Counted from the stretch's first letter, positions 30,492-40,684 are shown. The stretch: DNA of 64,000 bases from Amycolatopsis pittospori (GCF_013870525.1 NZ_JACBXD010000006.1:1-64000); one strand, 5' to 3'. Translations and numbers: made by a program. Notes: a model not told the origin generated them from the sequence alone.

Positions 30492-31894
30492 CCACGCGCC
30501 CGGTCGACGCCACGCTGTGGCGCACGGCGGCCGTGCTGGTGCTCGGCACCTTCATGGCGACGCTGGACAGCACCATCGTCTCGGTCGGCGTCGACACCCT
30601 CGCCGAGGAGTTCGGCGCCCCGGTCACCGGCGTCCACTGGGTGACCACGGCCTACCTGCTGGCCGTCGTCACCGCGGTCCCGGCGTCCGGCTGGCTCGCC
30701 GACCGGTTCGGCGGACGGCGGGTCTGGCTCACTGCGGTCGTCGTGTTCCTGATCGCGTCACTGCTGTGCGCGCTGGCGCCGACGCTGCCCGCGCTCATCG
30801 CCTTCCGTGTCCTGCAGGGGCTCGCGGGTGGCTTGCTGCCACCGACCGGTCAGGCGTTGCTGGCTCGTGCCGCCGGGCCCGACCGGATCGGCCGCGTGAT
30901 CAGCGTCGTCGGCCTGGTGCCACTGCTTTCCCCGGTACTCGGCCCGCTGGCGAGCGGCTCGATCCTCGCCGTCGCCGACTGGCCGTGGCTGTTCTACGTC
31001 AACCTTCCGGTCGGCGTGGCGGCCGTGATCCTCGCGCTGCGCTGGGTCCCGGCCGGAGAACCCGGCGGACGAGGCGACCGGTTCGATTTCCGGGGCGCGA
31101 TGCTGCTTTCCCCGGGCCTCGCGGTGCTCGTGTTCGGGCTCACCTGGTTCGAGCAAGGGGCGCCGGCGGTCGCCGGGACCGCCGTCGGGCTGGGTGTGGT
31201 GATGCTCGCGATGTTCGTCCGGCACGGCCTGCGAGCCGAGGCGCCGCTGCTCGACCCACGGCTGTTCACCAAACCGCCGTTCGGGGTCGCCGCGCTGGCG
31301 CTGGTCCTGCTCGGCGCGTCGGTGTTCGGCACGATGTTCCTGCTCCCGCTGTACCTCCAGAGCGGTGCTGGACTGTCCACTTGGGACACCGGACTGCTGC
31401 TGGTCCCCCAGGGCGTCGGCGCCGCCGCCGGTTCGGTGCTGGTGAACCGGCTCGTCGACCGGATCTCGCCGCGCACCCTCGTGCTGAGCGGCATCGGTCT
31501 GGTCGCCCTCGGCACCGCGCCGTTCACCCAGCTCGGCCCGGGACTCCCGGATTGGGTGATCGCGGTTTCACTGCTGTTCCGCGGTTTCGGCGCGGCGCTG
31601 ATCGGCGCGCCGGTGATGACGATCGTCTACCGCCGGGTCGAACCCGCCCGGCTACCCCGGGCAGCCGGGGCGCTGAACCTGCTCAACACGCTCGGCGGCT
31701 CGGTCGGCACCGCGGTGCTGGCCGTGGTGCTGCAGGCCCGGCTCGCCGCTCGCGGCCCGGATGTGGCCGCGGCCTTCGCCGACGCTTTCTGGTGTGTTCT
31801 CGGCCTCGCCGTCGTGGCGGTCGCCGGTGCGACGCGGCTGCCCCGGACCGGGGTGGCCGCCCCCGACAAGGAGAAAGGTCATGCGGATGCTTGA
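30488..31894 (+). CDS. MFS transporter, EmrB/QacA (DHA2) type; probable siderophore exporter
   Basis: A 468-residue transporter with about fourteen predicted helices. Motif A appears as [13 protein letters not shown] after TM2 and the N-terminal signature is [15 protein letters not shown]. Proteins of this class export siderophores in several actinomycete clusters; export of the product made here is inferred from its place between the NRPS and the DAHP synthase. GTG start overlaps the NRPS stop, and its 3' end overlaps the next gene by 14 bases. Confidence 0.9.
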   Translation: MTTRPVDATLWRTAAVLVLGTFMATLDSTIVSVGVDTLAEEFGAPVTGVHWVTTAYLLAVVTAVPASGWLADRFGGRRVWLTAVVVFLIASLLCALAPTLPALIAFRVLQGLAGGLLPPTGQALLARAAGPDRIGRVISVVGLVPLLSPVLGPLASGSILAVADWPWLFYVNLPVGVAAVILALRWVPAGEPGGRGDRFDFRGAMLLSPGLAVLVFGLTWFEQGAPAVAGTAVGLGVVMLAMFVRHGLRAEAPLLDPRLFTKPPFGVAALALVLLGASVFGTMFLLPLYLQSGAGLSTWDTGLLLVPQGVGAAAGSVLVNRLVDRISPRTLVLSGIGLVALGTAPFTQLGPGLPDWVIAVSLLFRGFGAALIGAPVMTIVYRRVEPARLPRAAGALNLLNTLGGSVGTAVLAVVLQARLAARGPDVAAAFADAFWCVLGLAVVAVAGATRLPRTGVAAPDKEKGHADA

Positions 31895-32924
31895 CCAGGA
31901 CACCCTGCCCAGCCCCATCGAGGTGGCCACGAGCGGCGTCGTCGCGGACGAGATAGCGCGACATCGCGAGACCGTCGCGAACGTCCTCGCCCGGCGCGAC
32001 TCCCGCCTGCTCGTCGTCGTCGGACCGTGTTCGGTGCACGATCCCGCCGCCGCCGTCGAGTACGCGCATCTGCTCGCCGGCGCGGCCCGCAGGTTCGCCG
32101 ACGACCTCGTCGTCGTTCTTCGCGCCTACCTGGAGAAACCGCGGACGATCGCGGGCTGGACCGGCCTGGCGCCCGACCCCACCCTCGACGGCAAGGGCGA
32201 TCTCGCGTCCGGGGTACGGATCGGCAGGCAGTTCCTCGCCGACGCGGCGGCGACCGGGCTGCCGCTGGCTTACGAGTTCGTCGACCCGTTCCTGGCGCCG
32301 TACTTCGCCGACACCGTCAGCTGGGGCGCGATCGGTGCGCGGACCGTGGCCAGCCAGCCCCACCGGCATCTGGCGTCGTGGCTGCCGATGCCGGTGGGGA
32401 TGAAGAACTGCGTCTCCGGGCGACTCGACACCGCCGTCGCCGCGGTGCGGGCGGCCGGACTGCCGCATGTGTTCCCCGGCGCCGCGGCGGACGGTCGCCT
32501 CCGGATCCTGCGCGGCGCCGGAAACCCGGACGCGCACATCGTCCTGCGCGGCGGCCCGAAACCCAACCACCACGCCCACGCCGTCGCGGACGCCCTCGAC
32601 GCCCTGACCGCCGCCGGCCTTCCGCACCGCCTGGTCGTCGACGCCTCGCACGGCAACAGCGGCAAGGACCACAACCGGCAGCCCGTCGTCGTCGCCGACC
32701 TCGCCGACCAGATCTCCGCCGGCAACGACGCCCTGGCCGGGGTGATGATCGAGTCCTACCTTTCGGACGGCAGACAGGACGTCGGCGCCGTGCCGCCGCG
32801 GCCCGACCTGAGCATCACGGACGCCTGCCTCGGCTGGGAACGGACCGTGCCGCTGCTGGAGTCACTGGCCTGCGCGAACGCCGTGCGGCGTATCAGCTCA
32901 CCACGGAAGGTCGGTGCCCTCTAG
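31881..32924 (+). CDS. Class I 3-deoxy-7-phosphoheptulonate (DAHP) synthase
   Basis: A 347-residue AroG/AroF-type enzyme that condenses phosphoenolpyruvate and erythrose 4-phosphate, the first step of the shikimate route. Key motifs are VVVGPCSVHD, RAYLEKPRT, GMKNCVSG, the RGG of HIVLRGGPKPN and DASHGNSGKDH. Most actinomycetes use a class II enzyme for general aromatic synthesis, so this copy is probably dedicated to raising chorismate for DHB. ATG 31881 follows AAGGAGAAAGG; it is the last gene of the siderophore run. Confidence 0.92.
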   Translation: MRMLDQDTLPSPIEVATSGVVADEIARHRETVANVLARRDSRLLVVVGPCSVHDPAAAVEYAHLLAGAARRFADDLVVVLRAYLEKPRTIAGWTGLAPDPTLDGKGDLASGVRIGRQFLADAAATGLPLAYEFVDPFLAPYFADTVSWGAIGARTVASQPHRHLASWLPMPVGMKNCVSGRLDTAVAAVRAAGLPHVFPGAAADGRLRILRGAGNPDAHIVLRGGPKPNHHAHAVADALDALTAAGLPHRLVVDASHGNSGKDHNRQPVVVADLADQISAGNDALAGVMIESYLSDGRQDVGAVPPRPDLSITDACLGWERTVPLLESLACANAVRRISSPRKVGAL

Positions 32925-32945
32925 CCCTCCCGCGGCCATGCGTGT

Positions 32946-33377
32946 CTAGAGCGCTTCGAGGGCCTTCTGCATGGTCGGCACCAGCTCGTCGCCCATCTTC
33001 TCGAATTCCCGCTTCAGCAAGGGATCCGCGAGTTTCGCCAGCCCGTGGAACTTGATGGTGGCGTGGTAGCTGATGGTCGTGGTGCCGTCTTCCTCGGTCA
33101 CGGTCAGATCGTCGGTCGACGTCGCGGTCTTGTTGCCGCCGACGAAAACGATGCGGCCGGCTTCGAGTTGTTCGAGGCGGTAGGTCAGTTCGGTCTGCTT
33201 GCCGCGGAACTCGGACACGTTGTGCCACTGAGCTCCGACGGCGATCGGCCCGTCGTCGGTCCGGGTGCAGGACACGGTGCCGGGATCCCACGCCTCGGCG
33301 TGCGCGAAGTCCTTCAGGTAGTCGACGACGGTCTGACTGGGGGTGCGGACGGTGATCGTCCGGTGCACGTGAACCAC
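32946..33377 (-). CDS. SRPBCC-family protein
   Basis: A protein of about 143 residues of the START/Bet v1-like polyketide cyclase/dehydrase family, with the typical opening VHVHRTITVRTPSQTVVDYL and a C-terminal amphipathic helix. Such proteins bind hydrophobic ligands in a deep cavity; no catalytic residues are evident. I placed the start at GTG 33377, where similarity begins, although the frame is open to 33707. It is convergent with the DAHP synthase gene, 21 bases away, and not part of the siderophore operon. Confidence 0.75.
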   Translation of the reverse strand: MVHVHRTITVRTPSQTVVDYLKDFAHAEAWDPGTVSCTRTDDGPIAVGAQWHNVSEFRGKQTELTYRLEQLEAGRIVFVGGNKTATSTDDLTVTEEDGTTTISYHATIKFHGLAKLADPLLKREFEKMGDELVPTMQKALEAL

Positions 33378-33418
33378 GTGGCCAACGGTACGCAGGTCGG
33401 CCAAGACCCGCAGGGTGG

Positions 33419-34291
33419 TCAGGCGCAGGCCGGCGCGGCCCAGTCGGGTGCGGGGTTCTTCGCACCGGGGCCGCCGGGGCCGGTGGTGTGGGTGCTTTCG
33501 CCGACCTCGCCCCAGGCCCCGCCGAAGCGGAACCACGGCCGGGTGCGGGCGTCGTACGCGGTCGCGGTCTGCCAGACGGCGCCCTTGCCGGTGTGGTCCG
33601 AGAAGCCCAGCGCGGTCGGGAAGTCGCCCTCGCGCGGGTAGCTCGCGTGCGTGCCCCGCGCGGAGAACACGATCGGATGCCCGCCGGATTTCGGCGCGGA
33701 CGCCCACGGTTTGACGCAGGAGCCGCCGTGCCCGAAGTACGCGACCGTCACCGGCTTGTCGTTCGCGTCCAGCCTGATGGCGACGCGTTCCCAGTCGCCC
33801 TCGTGGTTCTGTACCAGCGGCCCGTTGTTGTACGGGTAGAACATCCAGTACGTGATGAAGTTCTTCGCCTCGTACTCGTAATACACCGGAGCGCTCGTGC
33901 TGCCGACGCCGCGACGGCCGTTGTCCAGATCGAGGTACATCCCGTCGCGCGCGCCGATCTCGTGCGGCCGGACGCGATCGTTGCTGCGGTAGTACGTCCC
34001 CGAGTCCTTGCAGCCCGGCCAGCCGCCCTTCTTCTGGTGCTGGTACGAGCCGCCGCCGAGCCCGGCGGCGCTCACCGCGCCCTGCCCGGCGAGCTGATGA
34101 TCACTCGGGCAGGGCGCGGAATGCGACCACTTCAGCGCGGAATGCTGGACGAACTGCTCCGCGTCCACCGGCTTGTTCTGCTCGTCCGGCGCCAGGTACA
34201 CGTACGGCGTCAGCGTGGCGGGGACGGATGCCGAGGTCGCAGGGGCCATCGGCAGTCCCGCCAACAGAAGTCCGGCCAGTAGTGCGCGCAT
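33419..34291 (-). CDS. Secreted Vps62-related protein
   Basis: A 290-residue exported protein; the signal peptide is about 20 residues (MRALLAGLLLAGLPMAPATS). The body resembles actinobacterial Vps62-related proteins, with QNHEGDWERVAIRLD and YFGHGG, a pattern also reminiscent of NPP1-like proteins (HRHDWE). Cysteines near residues 61, 94, 202 and the C terminus suggest disulfides. The function is not known. It lies 44 bases downstream of a lipoprotein gene on the same strand. Confidence 0.65.
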   Translation of the reverse strand: MRALLAGLLLAGLPMAPATSASVPATLTPYVYLAPDEQNKPVDAEQFVQHSALKWSHSAPCPSDHQLAGQGAVSAAGLGGGSYQHQKKGGWPGCKDSGTYYRSNDRVRPHEIGARDGMYLDLDNGRRGVGSTSAPVYYEYEAKNFITYWMFYPYNNGPLVQNHEGDWERVAIRLDANDKPVTVAYFGHGGSCVKPWASAPKSGGHPIVFSARGTHASYPREGDFPTALGFSDHTGKGAVWQTATAYDARTRPWFRFGGAWGEVGESTHTTGPGGPGAKNPAPDWAAPACA

Positions 34292-34334
34292 GGGGTGATC
34301 TTGGACCCCATCGCTAACTTTCCGCTAAGGGAGG

Positions 34335-34964
34335 TTACTTCTTCCAGATGACCGGCTTGTCCTTGTACGCGTCACTGTCGCTGAAGGTCGCACCGCCGAC
34401 CTCTCCGCCGTCCCGCACGGCCTGCAGTCCGCAGGTCTCGTAGGTCGCGCCGACGGTCTTGAAGTCCCTCTTCGCCGTCTCGGACTGGCACTGCGGGGTC
34501 TCGCCGGTGATGATCACGCCGGTACCGCGGCCGTCCGGCCCGACCGCGCGCAGCCGCACCGAGCTGTAGGTGAGGTCGGTGCCGCCGACGTTCTCGACCA
34601 GGACCCGGATGTACACCGGGGTCATGCCCTTGGCTTTGTCACCGTAGGCGGCGAGGTCTTCCTTGGCGCCCGTCTCGATGGCTTTCACGGTGATCGCGAT
34701 GGTGCCGGTCTTGTCGGTGCCGTATTTGAACGGGACGATGGCGCGGTCGCCGACCTTCAGCTCGCTGCCGGGCGCGGTGGCGTCGGCCGGCGCGCCGACG
34801 GGGATGGTGCCGCTGGCCGCGGGCGAGGATTCGGGAGCCGACGTCGCGGCGGGCGGCGCCGGGGCGGGGGCCGCACTGCCTGCCTCCTCTTTACCGCCGC
34901 ACGCGGAAAGCAGCAGCACGGCGGCGCAGCCGGTGGCGAACAGGGCGATGCGGTCGGACTTCAT
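34335..34964 (-). CDS. Putative lipoprotein
   Basis: A 209-residue lipoprotein. The lipobox is LLSACGG (cysteine about residue 22), followed by an Ala/Pro/Ser-rich linker to about residue 62 and a beta-rich domain resembling the DUF4352-like immunoglobulin fold of extracellular actinobacterial lipoproteins. ATG 34964 is preceded by GAGGAGATCC. Function is unknown. The preceding gene on this strand, a response regulator, ends 101 bases upstream. Confidence 0.7.
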   Translation of the reverse strand: MKSDRIALFATGCAAVLLLSACGGKEEAGSAAPAPAPPAATSAPESSPAASGTIPVGAPADATAPGSELKVGDRAIVPFKYGTDKTGTIAITVKAIETGAKEDLAAYGDKAKGMTPVYIRVLVENVGGTDLTYSSVRLRAVGPDGRGTGVIITGETPQCQSETAKRDFKTVGATYETCGLQAVRDGGEVGGATFSDSDAYKDKPVIWKK

Positions 34965-35065
34965 GGATCTCCTCGGACTCCCCGCCGAATCGGCTCCGGC
35001 GTTCTCGCCACGCACCGTAGTCGGCGCGGGGGTACAGGTGTGTGGGCCGTTCGCACCACAACGGA

Positions 35066-35722
35066 TCACAGATCGCTTACGCCGATCAGCCCATCCTGGA
35101 TCGCCCGCGCGACGAGCGCGGCCTTGGTCGGGGCCTCCCGGCCGATCTGCGCGTACTTGACCCGGATCCGCTCGAGGTGCGAGTTGACCGTGTTCGGCGA
35201 GATCCCCAGCCGGTGGGCCACGAAGTCCTTCGACTCCGACTGGAACCATTCGATCAGCACCTCGGTCTCCCGTGCCGAAAGCGTGGGACGCCGTTCCGAG
35301 CGGTCTCCGGCGAGTGCCCCCGCCAGCGACGGCGGCGTGTACGGCCGGTCGGTGGCCGCCGCGCGCACGGCTTCGAGAAGGTGTTCGGCGCCCTCGGCCT
35401 TGGTGAGATAGGAGAGCGCGCCGAGTTCCAGGCACTGCAGGACGGTCTCGTCGTCGGCCCGCATCGAGTAGACGACGACGCGGCGCCCCGCCTCGGTGAG
35501 CCGCCGCAGATCGCCCATCGCCGGGGTGGTGCTGTTCAGATGCAGATCCAGGATGACGACGTCGGCCTGCGCGCCGTCGCCGATCCAGGCGGCCCGGACG
35601 TCCTCACCCTCGGCCACCACGGTGACCGGCGGGGTGCCCGAGGAGAGCCAGTGCACGACCCCCGCCCGGACCGCCGGATGATCGTCGACGACCACCGCGG
35701 TCAATTCGGTTCCGAACGCCAT
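35066..35722 (-). CDS. NarL/LuxR-family response regulator
   Basis: A 218-residue regulator. The receiver domain (1-120) has VVDDHPAVR and the phospho-acceptor aspartate in VVILDLHLN. The C-terminal LuxR HTH (about 150-212) reads LSARETEVL and [22 protein letters not shown] 35722 follows GGAGG and overlaps the end of the upstream kinase-like gene by 22 bases, so the three genes 37879-35066 form one operon. Confidence 0.9.
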   Translation of the reverse strand: MAFGTELTAVVVDDHPAVRAGVVHWLSSGTPPVTVVAEGEDVRAAWIGDGAQADVVILDLHLNSTTPAMGDLRRLTEAGRRVVVYSMRADDETVLQCLELGALSYLTKAEGAEHLLEAVRAAATDRPYTPPSLAGALAGDRSERRPTLSARETEVLIEWFQSESKDFVAHRLGISPNTVNSHLERIRVKYAQIGREAPTKAALVARAIQDGLIGVSDL

Positions 35723-36771
35723 TTCGCCTCCATCCACGAGCGTTGTCCCAGCGCGTGCCATTCGACGTCGACGGGGCCCGATCCGTTCACCCGCACGGCG
35801 GGTTCACCGTCGGTGATCGCCGCGACCCGGATCTCGTCCCCGGTGCGGAGCACGCTGACCCTGGCCTGGGACCGGGCGGCCACCAGCGCCGTCATCAACG
35901 GGCCGGTCAGCTCGCGGCGGACCGCGGTCGGCACGGGCGCCGCTTCGCCGCTGACGGCCAGCGACACCGTCAGGCCCCGCCGCTCGGCGAGATCCACGCA
36001 CGCCGAGACCTCGTGCACCAGAGGGTCGGGCACGTCGTCGTTCTCCGCGAACAGCCGCCGCAGCTGCGTGGCCGCGAGCGCGCACCGCTGCCGGACCGTT
36101 TCGTCACGCGGGTCCAGTGTCCGGTCCGCCAGCCCGGCCAGCAGCGCCACGGTGGCACCCAGCTGCCCGGCGAACCGGATCCGCTGGTCGGCCTCCTGCT
36201 GTTCGGCGAGAGCCTTGCGATGGACCAGCCGGTCCCGTTCGATCGAGGCCTCCGCGGCCTCGCCCGCCCGCCGGTACACGACCCGCGCCAACGCCAGCGT
36301 CGCGAGCTGGAAGGTGATCACGCTGAGCCCGCCGATCATCACCCCGCTGATCTCGGCCCGGTCGGCGGGGGCCGAGGTGACCAGCCGGACGATGTCCACG
36401 GCCAGTTGCGCACCGAGCGCCACCGCGGCGGCCACCGGCCGGTCGAGCAGCAGCACCAGCAGATGCCAGCCGACCAGGCCGAAGACCCAGTGCCGGTCGC
36501 CGAACAGCTCGCCGGTCGGTACCGCCCAGCTCGCCACCGCCGAGGCGGTCAACACGACGACGGCGCCCGCGACCCCCACGGGCCAGGGGACCGGCCTGCC
36601 ACGCAGCACCCACCACGACGCGACCACGAGGATCGCGCCGAGCGCCGTGAACGCGGACCAGCTCGCGGTCCCGGTCACCTTGGGGAGGCTGAGGCCGACC
36701 TGGATCACCGCGGTCACGATCAGCAGCGCGATCCGGCAGCCGCCGAGTACCCGGTCCGCGGTCTCACCCAT
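35701..36771 (-). CDS. Degenerate histidine-kinase-like membrane protein
   Basis: A 356-residue protein with about five or six transmembrane segments (10-165) followed by a cytoplasmic region shaped like a NarL-type kinase. The dimerisation helix lacks the phospho-accepting histidine (it reads [13 protein letters not shown]) and the N-box lacks its asparagine ([13 protein letters not shown]). Only a weak G1-like stretch (ITDGEPAV) remains. It is probably a non-catalytic sensor partner for the complete kinase encoded just upstream, with which it overlaps by eight bases. That role is inferred. Confidence 0.7.
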   Translation of the reverse strand: MGETADRVLGGCRIALLIVTAVIQVGLSLPKVTGTASWSAFTALGAILVVASWWVLRGRPVPWPVGVAGAVVVLTASAVASWAVPTGELFGDRHWVFGLVGWHLLVLLLDRPVAAAVALGAQLAVDIVRLVTSAPADRAEISGVMIGGLSVITFQLATLALARVVYRRAGEAAEASIERDRLVHRKALAEQQEADQRIRFAGQLGATVALLAGLADRTLDPRDETVRQRCALAATQLRRLFAENDDVPDPLVHEVSACVDLAERRGLTVSLAVSGEAAPVPTAVRRELTGPLMTALVAARSQARVSVLRTGDEIRVAAITDGEPAVRVNGSGPVDVEWHALGQRSWMEAKWRSEPN

Positions 36772-37879
36772 CGGGCCACACCAGTTCCACCGTGGTCCCC
36801 GCGCCGGGCGCGGAGGTCACCGTCGCGCGGCCACCCGCCGCGGCCATGCGCTCGACGAGGGACTCCCGGACACCTCGACGCTGAGCCGGGGTCGCCGCCG
36901 GGTCGAAACCGCGGCCGTCGTCCCGGACGGTCACGCGCACGCCGTCCTCGACCGTCAGCCGGGCTTCGCCGACACCCGCGTGCCTGTCGATGTTCGTCAG
37001 CGCCTCGCGCACGGCCCGGACGAGCGCGAGCACGGCCGACGCGGGCATCGGCGGAACCGGCGCCCAACGCGCCTCGACCTTCACCGGACTCTGCGACAGC
37101 ACGCCGCGCAACGACGTTTCGAGATCGACCACGCTGCCGGGGCCGGATTCCCCGGTGAGGATCGCGAGATCCCGGCGCGCGTATTCGGCGACCTCGGCGG
37201 GGCCGGCGGTCTCCCCGCGCTGAGCCACCGTCAGGAAGGTGGCCGCCGCCGTGTCGTGCAGGACGGCCAGGTACTCCCGCTCCTGACGTCGTCGTTCCAG
37301 CGCCAGCGATTCCTCACGCGCCAGCCGGGCCCGTCGTTCGCGGAGATGGTCGACCCGCCGCGTCGTGCGCAGCAACAGAAGGAAAGCCCCGCGCGCGAGT
37401 GTCGCTTCGATCAGCACCCGCAGCACCACCGAGAGGCCGTCCTCGAAGCCGAGTGGCGCCACCTCGATCGCCAGCAGGCAGACGACCGCGGGCACGGTGA
37501 CGCGTGGCGGCCATTCCCATTGCAGCGTGATCGCGGTGATGGTGAGGACGTTCAACGCCCACTGGTTCAGTTCGGCGGCCTCGGGCGCGGTCAGGAACTG
37601 GGTACCGCAGATGGCGGCCGCGCGCAGCAGCGTCAGCGCGAACGCCACCGGCCTGCCCCGGCCCGTCCTGCCCGCCACGTGTTCGGCGACGGCGGTGCCC
37701 AACGCCAGCGCGAGCAGACCGAAGCCCAGCGGCAGCGCGTCCGACGGCGTCGCCAGCACCCCGAACACGCTGATCACGAGCAGTCCGGCGCCTCTGGCGG
37801 GCCCGGCGAAGCGGCCGACCACCGCGAGGAACTCCGCTTCGACGGAGGGCTCACGAACGGACGGCACGGCAGCAGTCAA
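36764..37879 (-). CDS. NarL-type sensor histidine kinase
   Basis: A 371-residue kinase with about five transmembrane segments (20-165), a coiled stretch rich in Arg/Glu (about 165-195), the HisKA_3 box [11 protein letters not shown] (histidine about 205) and an HATPase domain: N-box [14 protein letters not shown]1 [10 protein letters not shown], and a C-terminal [11 protein letters not shown]. The start is read as TTG at 37879 with a weak ribosome-binding site, so an internal GTG is possible. First gene of the kinase/pseudokinase/regulator operon. Confidence 0.88.
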   Translation of the reverse strand: MTAAVPSVREPSVEAEFLAVVGRFAGPARGAGLLVISVFGVLATPSDALPLGFGLLALALGTAVAEHVAGRTGRGRPVAFALTLLRAAAICGTQFLTAPEAAELNQWALNVLTITAITLQWEWPPRVTVPAVVCLLAIEVAPLGFEDGLSVVLRVLIEATLARGAFLLLLRTTRRVDHLRERRARLAREESLALERRRQEREYLAVLHDTAAATFLTVAQRGETAGPAEVAEYARRDLAILTGESGPGSVVDLETSLRGVLSQSPVKVEARWAPVPPMPASAVLALVRAVREALTNIDRHAGVGEARLTVEDGVRVTVRDDGRGFDPAATPAQRRGVRESLVERMAAAGGRATVTSAPGAGTTVELVWPDG

Positions 37880-38107
37880 GCAGACGGGATCAGCGTGCGC
37901 AGGTCCAGTCCCCGCCAGGTCAGCGCCTCGTTCCCGGTTGCCGGAACTCCGCAGGGAACGGACTTCGCGAAGAATTCCTTCGGGGATTCCGTTCTGTCGA
38001 ATACCTCGCCGTCACTCGAATGGGGTGGGTTATCGCCCTCGCCCGGTCGGGGGTATTTCCGCTTTCCGATTGTGTTCACCCGGTCGGCGGGCATAAGAAT
38101 CGGGCCC

Positions 38108-39715
38108 ATGCGTGCAAGGCGGTTGGCCTCGATTTCCGCCGGTGCGGCCGCGGCGGTGTGCGTGGCGGCCCTGGTCGTCACCGGTGGCGCGGTCGCCGCC
38201 CCGTTGCCGGGCGGACTGGGACCGTGTGTCGGCGACGCCTGCCCCGGCAAGTACCCGCCGGTGAACAACGGTGCCTATCCCGGCCGGGACAACGGCATCA
38301 ATGTTTATGTCGGCGGCGAATTCCAAGTACGCGGAGCGGCCGCCGAAGCCGAAGGCCGAGTCGTCGTCCTCGGTGATTTCGACATGGCGAAACGACCCGG
38401 CGCTTCCGCTGCGTACAACGTCGGCATCGCCGGCGTCGGTTCACGAGTGCCACCGCCGGACGGCGCGGATTTCCTGACCACCGGCGGGAATGTGAGCGTC
38501 GCCGCCGAACAGCGGTTGCTCGCCGACGGCGGTGTCGTGCGGCATGCGGGAACCGTCACCGGGACGGTGACCGGAACGCTGGAAAAGGACCCCGACGCGG
38601 CGAAGCCCTACGTGGGCCTGCGCGAGGATCTGCGTCTGGCGAGCAAGTGCTACGCACGCGAAGGCACCGTGCCGCGCCCCACCACGGGCACGGCGCGCAA
38701 CGACGGGTACCGCACCCTGTTCACCGGGGACGGGAAATCCGCGTTGCAGGTGTTCACCGTGGACTTCGATCTCACCGCCCGCAACGGTGGCATGCAGGGC
38801 ATCGAATTCGAAGGCATCCCGGCCGGGGCGACGATCCTGGTCAATATGGTCGGAGCGGCCCGCACGATCAACACCTTCACCGGCGACCTGAACGACCAGG
38901 ACCCGCTGAACAAACTGCGCGAACGGCTCCTGTGGAATTTCCCGGACGCCACCCAGGTGAAGATCGCCGGTGGCGCCCAGTTCCAGGGAAGCGTGCTGAT
39001 CGGCGATCCGGGCAGCACCGCGACGGTCACCGCGTCCGGTATGAACGGCCGCTTCTTCACCACCGGCACCCTCGTGCACAGTTCGGAGGCCACCGGCGGT
39101 GGCGGGCAGGAGTTCCACAACTACCCGTTCACCGGGGACCTGCCCGAATGCGGCAGCACGCCGACCACTTCGCCTACTTCGTCTTCGTCTTCGAGTTCGT
39201 CCAATTCCACGAGTCCGACCAGCACCACCACGACGAGCAGCATCACCACCACGTCGACCACGACCACGTCGTCGAGTCCGACGAGCAGCACGACCTCCAG
39301 CGGCACCACCACTTCGAGCAGCGAGCCGACGAGCACGACCTCGTCCAGCACGACCTCGTCCAGCACGACCTCGTCCAGCGCGACGTCGAGCAGCACCACG
39401 TCCAGCAGCGTTCCTTCGAGCAGCACGTCGTCCAGTACCAGCACGGCGCCGACCAGTACGACCTCTTCCTCCTCCAGCAGCAGTTCGCCGACGTCGAGCA
39501 GCAGTTCCAGCACGACCCCGGCCCCCGGGGTGACGACCAGCTCCACGCCCGGGCAGCCGGGGGCGACCACACCGGGCGGTGGACCGTCCGACAGCGGTCC
39601 GCTGGCGTCGACCGGTAGCGAGGTCCGCGGCCTGCTGGTCTCCGGACTGTTCCTGCTCCTCCTCGGCGGCGCGCTGGTGGCGTTGACGATCCGGTCGAGG
39701 CGCCGCGAGTCCTAG
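38108..39715 (+). CDS. Choice-of-anchor A family surface protein with sortase signal
   Basis: A 535-residue exported protein. A signal peptide of about 31 residues is followed by a choice-of-anchor A (CAA) beta-rich adhesin-like domain (about 55-335), a Ser/Thr-rich stalk (about 350-475) and a sorting signal: LASTG near residue 500, a hydrophobic helix and the RSRRRES tail. LAxTG is the motif of class E sortases common in high-GC Gram-positives. The protein is therefore probably attached to the wall with the stalk extending the head. The true start is ATG 38108; the very long frame upstream is not coding. Confidence 0.85.
   Translation: MRARRLASISAGAAAAVCVAALVVTGGAVAAPLPGGLGPCVGDACPGKYPPVNNGAYPGRDNGINVYVGGEFQVRGAAAEAEGRVVVLGDFDMAKRPGASAAYNVGIAGVGSRVPPPDGADFLTTGGNVSVAAEQRLLADGGVVRHAGTVTGTVTGTLEKDPDAAKPYVGLREDLRLASKCYAREGTVPRPTTGTARNDGYRTLFTGDGKSALQVFTVDFDLTARNGGMQGIEFEGIPAGATILVNMVGAARTINTFTGDLNDQDPLNKLRERLLWNFPDATQVKIAGGAQFQGSVLIGDPGSTATVTASGMNGRFFTTGTLVHSSEATGGGGQEFHNYPFTGDLPECGSTPTTSPTSSSSSSSSNSTSPTSTTTTSSITTTSTTTTSSSPTSSTTSSGTTTSSSEPTSTTSSSTTSSSTTSSSATSSSTTSSSVPSSSTSSSTSTAPTSTTSSSSSSSSPTSSSSSSTTPAPGVTTSSTPGQPGATTPGGGPSDSGPLASTGSEVRGLLVSGLFLLLLGGALVALTIRSRRRES
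39332..39376 (+). repeat. 15-base tandem repeat in the Ser/Thr stalk
   Basis: AGCACGACCTCGTCC occurs three times in tandem without mismatch and then decays in the next copy. It encodes Ser-Thr-Thr-Ser-Ser units of the surface-protein stalk. Such repeats can change copy number by slippage, altering stalk length. Confidence 0.85.
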
Positions 39716-40596
39716 ACCCGGTCGAGGGCGGTGTCGATGATGTCGCGGCGGTCAGCCAGCAAGGCTTCCGCGGCCGAGCGACCGGTCGCGGCGAGGTAGG
39801 CGTCGACGAGCCGGTTGCCGACGGCGTAGCCGGCGCCCGTCGGCAGACCGACAGGTGTGCTGCCGTAGTGGGCGGCGGTCTCGTCGCCGTGCACCCAGGC
39901 CGTGAAGTTCCGCATGCCGGTGATCTCCAGGCCGGACACGACCTTGGCGAACACCGCGTCGTCGTGCAGATGCGGCACACCGATGCGGGTGTAGCCGAGC
40001 TCGTCGCCGTACAGCTGGCGGGCGAAGGCGTCGGCCAGCCCTTCGGACACGATCTGCTCGCCGACCGTGACGGTCGCCGGATCCCAGCCGACCCCGCCCG
40101 GGCCGTAGCGGAGGTTGTGGTTCAGCTCGTGGACCGCCGTCGCCTCCAGCCGCGCCAGGTTCTCCGGATACGGCCAGAAGGTGAGGTAGAGGTAGCCGGA
40201 CACGCTGCCGTTCCCCGAGATGCCCAGGTGCGGGCCCATGAAGAGCGGGTCGCCGGGATCGCCCAGTACGGTGAGGACGGTGATGTCCGGTACCGCGAGT
40301 CCGGACGTCGCCGCGACCTGGGCCGCGAGGGCGTCGTCGAGCGCGCGCTGGATACGGTTCCAGGCGTCGGCGTCGTGCAGGGCGTCGAGTGCTTCCAGGC
40401 ACCGCTTTTCGTCGCGGTCGAGCGGGAAGCCCGAGCTCATCGCGTGCATCGCGACGAGGTCGACTTCGCCGGGGAAATAGCGGTACATCCCCGCGGCGGG
40501 CTCGACCATCGTCTTGAGCAGGTCGGCGCGCTTCGCCTGTGGCGTGCGGAGGATCTCGCGCATCGCCGGGTAGGTGTTCAGAACCTTGATCGTCAT
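39712..40596 (-). CDS. DUF2268 putative zinc protease
   Basis: A 294-residue protein with an HExxH zinc motif ([11 protein letters not shown], about 155) and a downstream glutamate in [12 protein letters not shown], matching the DUF2268/YjaZ family of predicted Zn-dependent proteases. There is no signal peptide, so it is likely cytoplasmic. It is convergent with the surface-protein gene; the two stops overlap by four bases. The natural substrate is not known. Confidence 0.8.
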   Translation of the reverse strand: MTIKVLNTYPAMREILRTPQAKRADLLKTMVEPAAGMYRYFPGEVDLVAMHAMSSGFPLDRDEKRCLEALDALHDADAWNRIQRALDDALAAQVAATSGLAVPDITVLTVLGDPGDPLFMGPHLGISGNGSVSGYLYLTFWPYPENLARLEATAVHELNHNLRYGPGGVGWDPATVTVGEQIVSEGLADAFARQLYGDELGYTRIGVPHLHDDAVFAKVVSGLEITGMRNFTAWVHGDETAAHYGSTPVGLPTGAGYAVGNRLVDAYLAATGRSAAEALLADRRDIIDTALDRV

Positions 40597-40684
40597 GAGG
40601 TGACGCTAAAGGCTCCAGTGGGTGGAGACTCAAGTCCCTGCGACGAGTGAGCCGGAATCACGTCGATCTCGCCCGGTGGGCATG

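Noticed and set aside
35042..38107. Long upstream extension of the surface-protein frame
   Set aside because: It is antisense to three well-supported signalling genes and has no family pattern; the signal peptide of the real protein begins at 38108.
39332..39376. Possible CRISPR-like array
   Set aside because: The units are 15 bases in direct tandem with no spacers and encode part of a protein stalk.
39121..39570. Val/Leu/Asp-rich antisense frame
   Set aside because: It is the reverse reading of the Ser/Thr repeat stalk, which automatically gives Val/Leu/Asp repeats.
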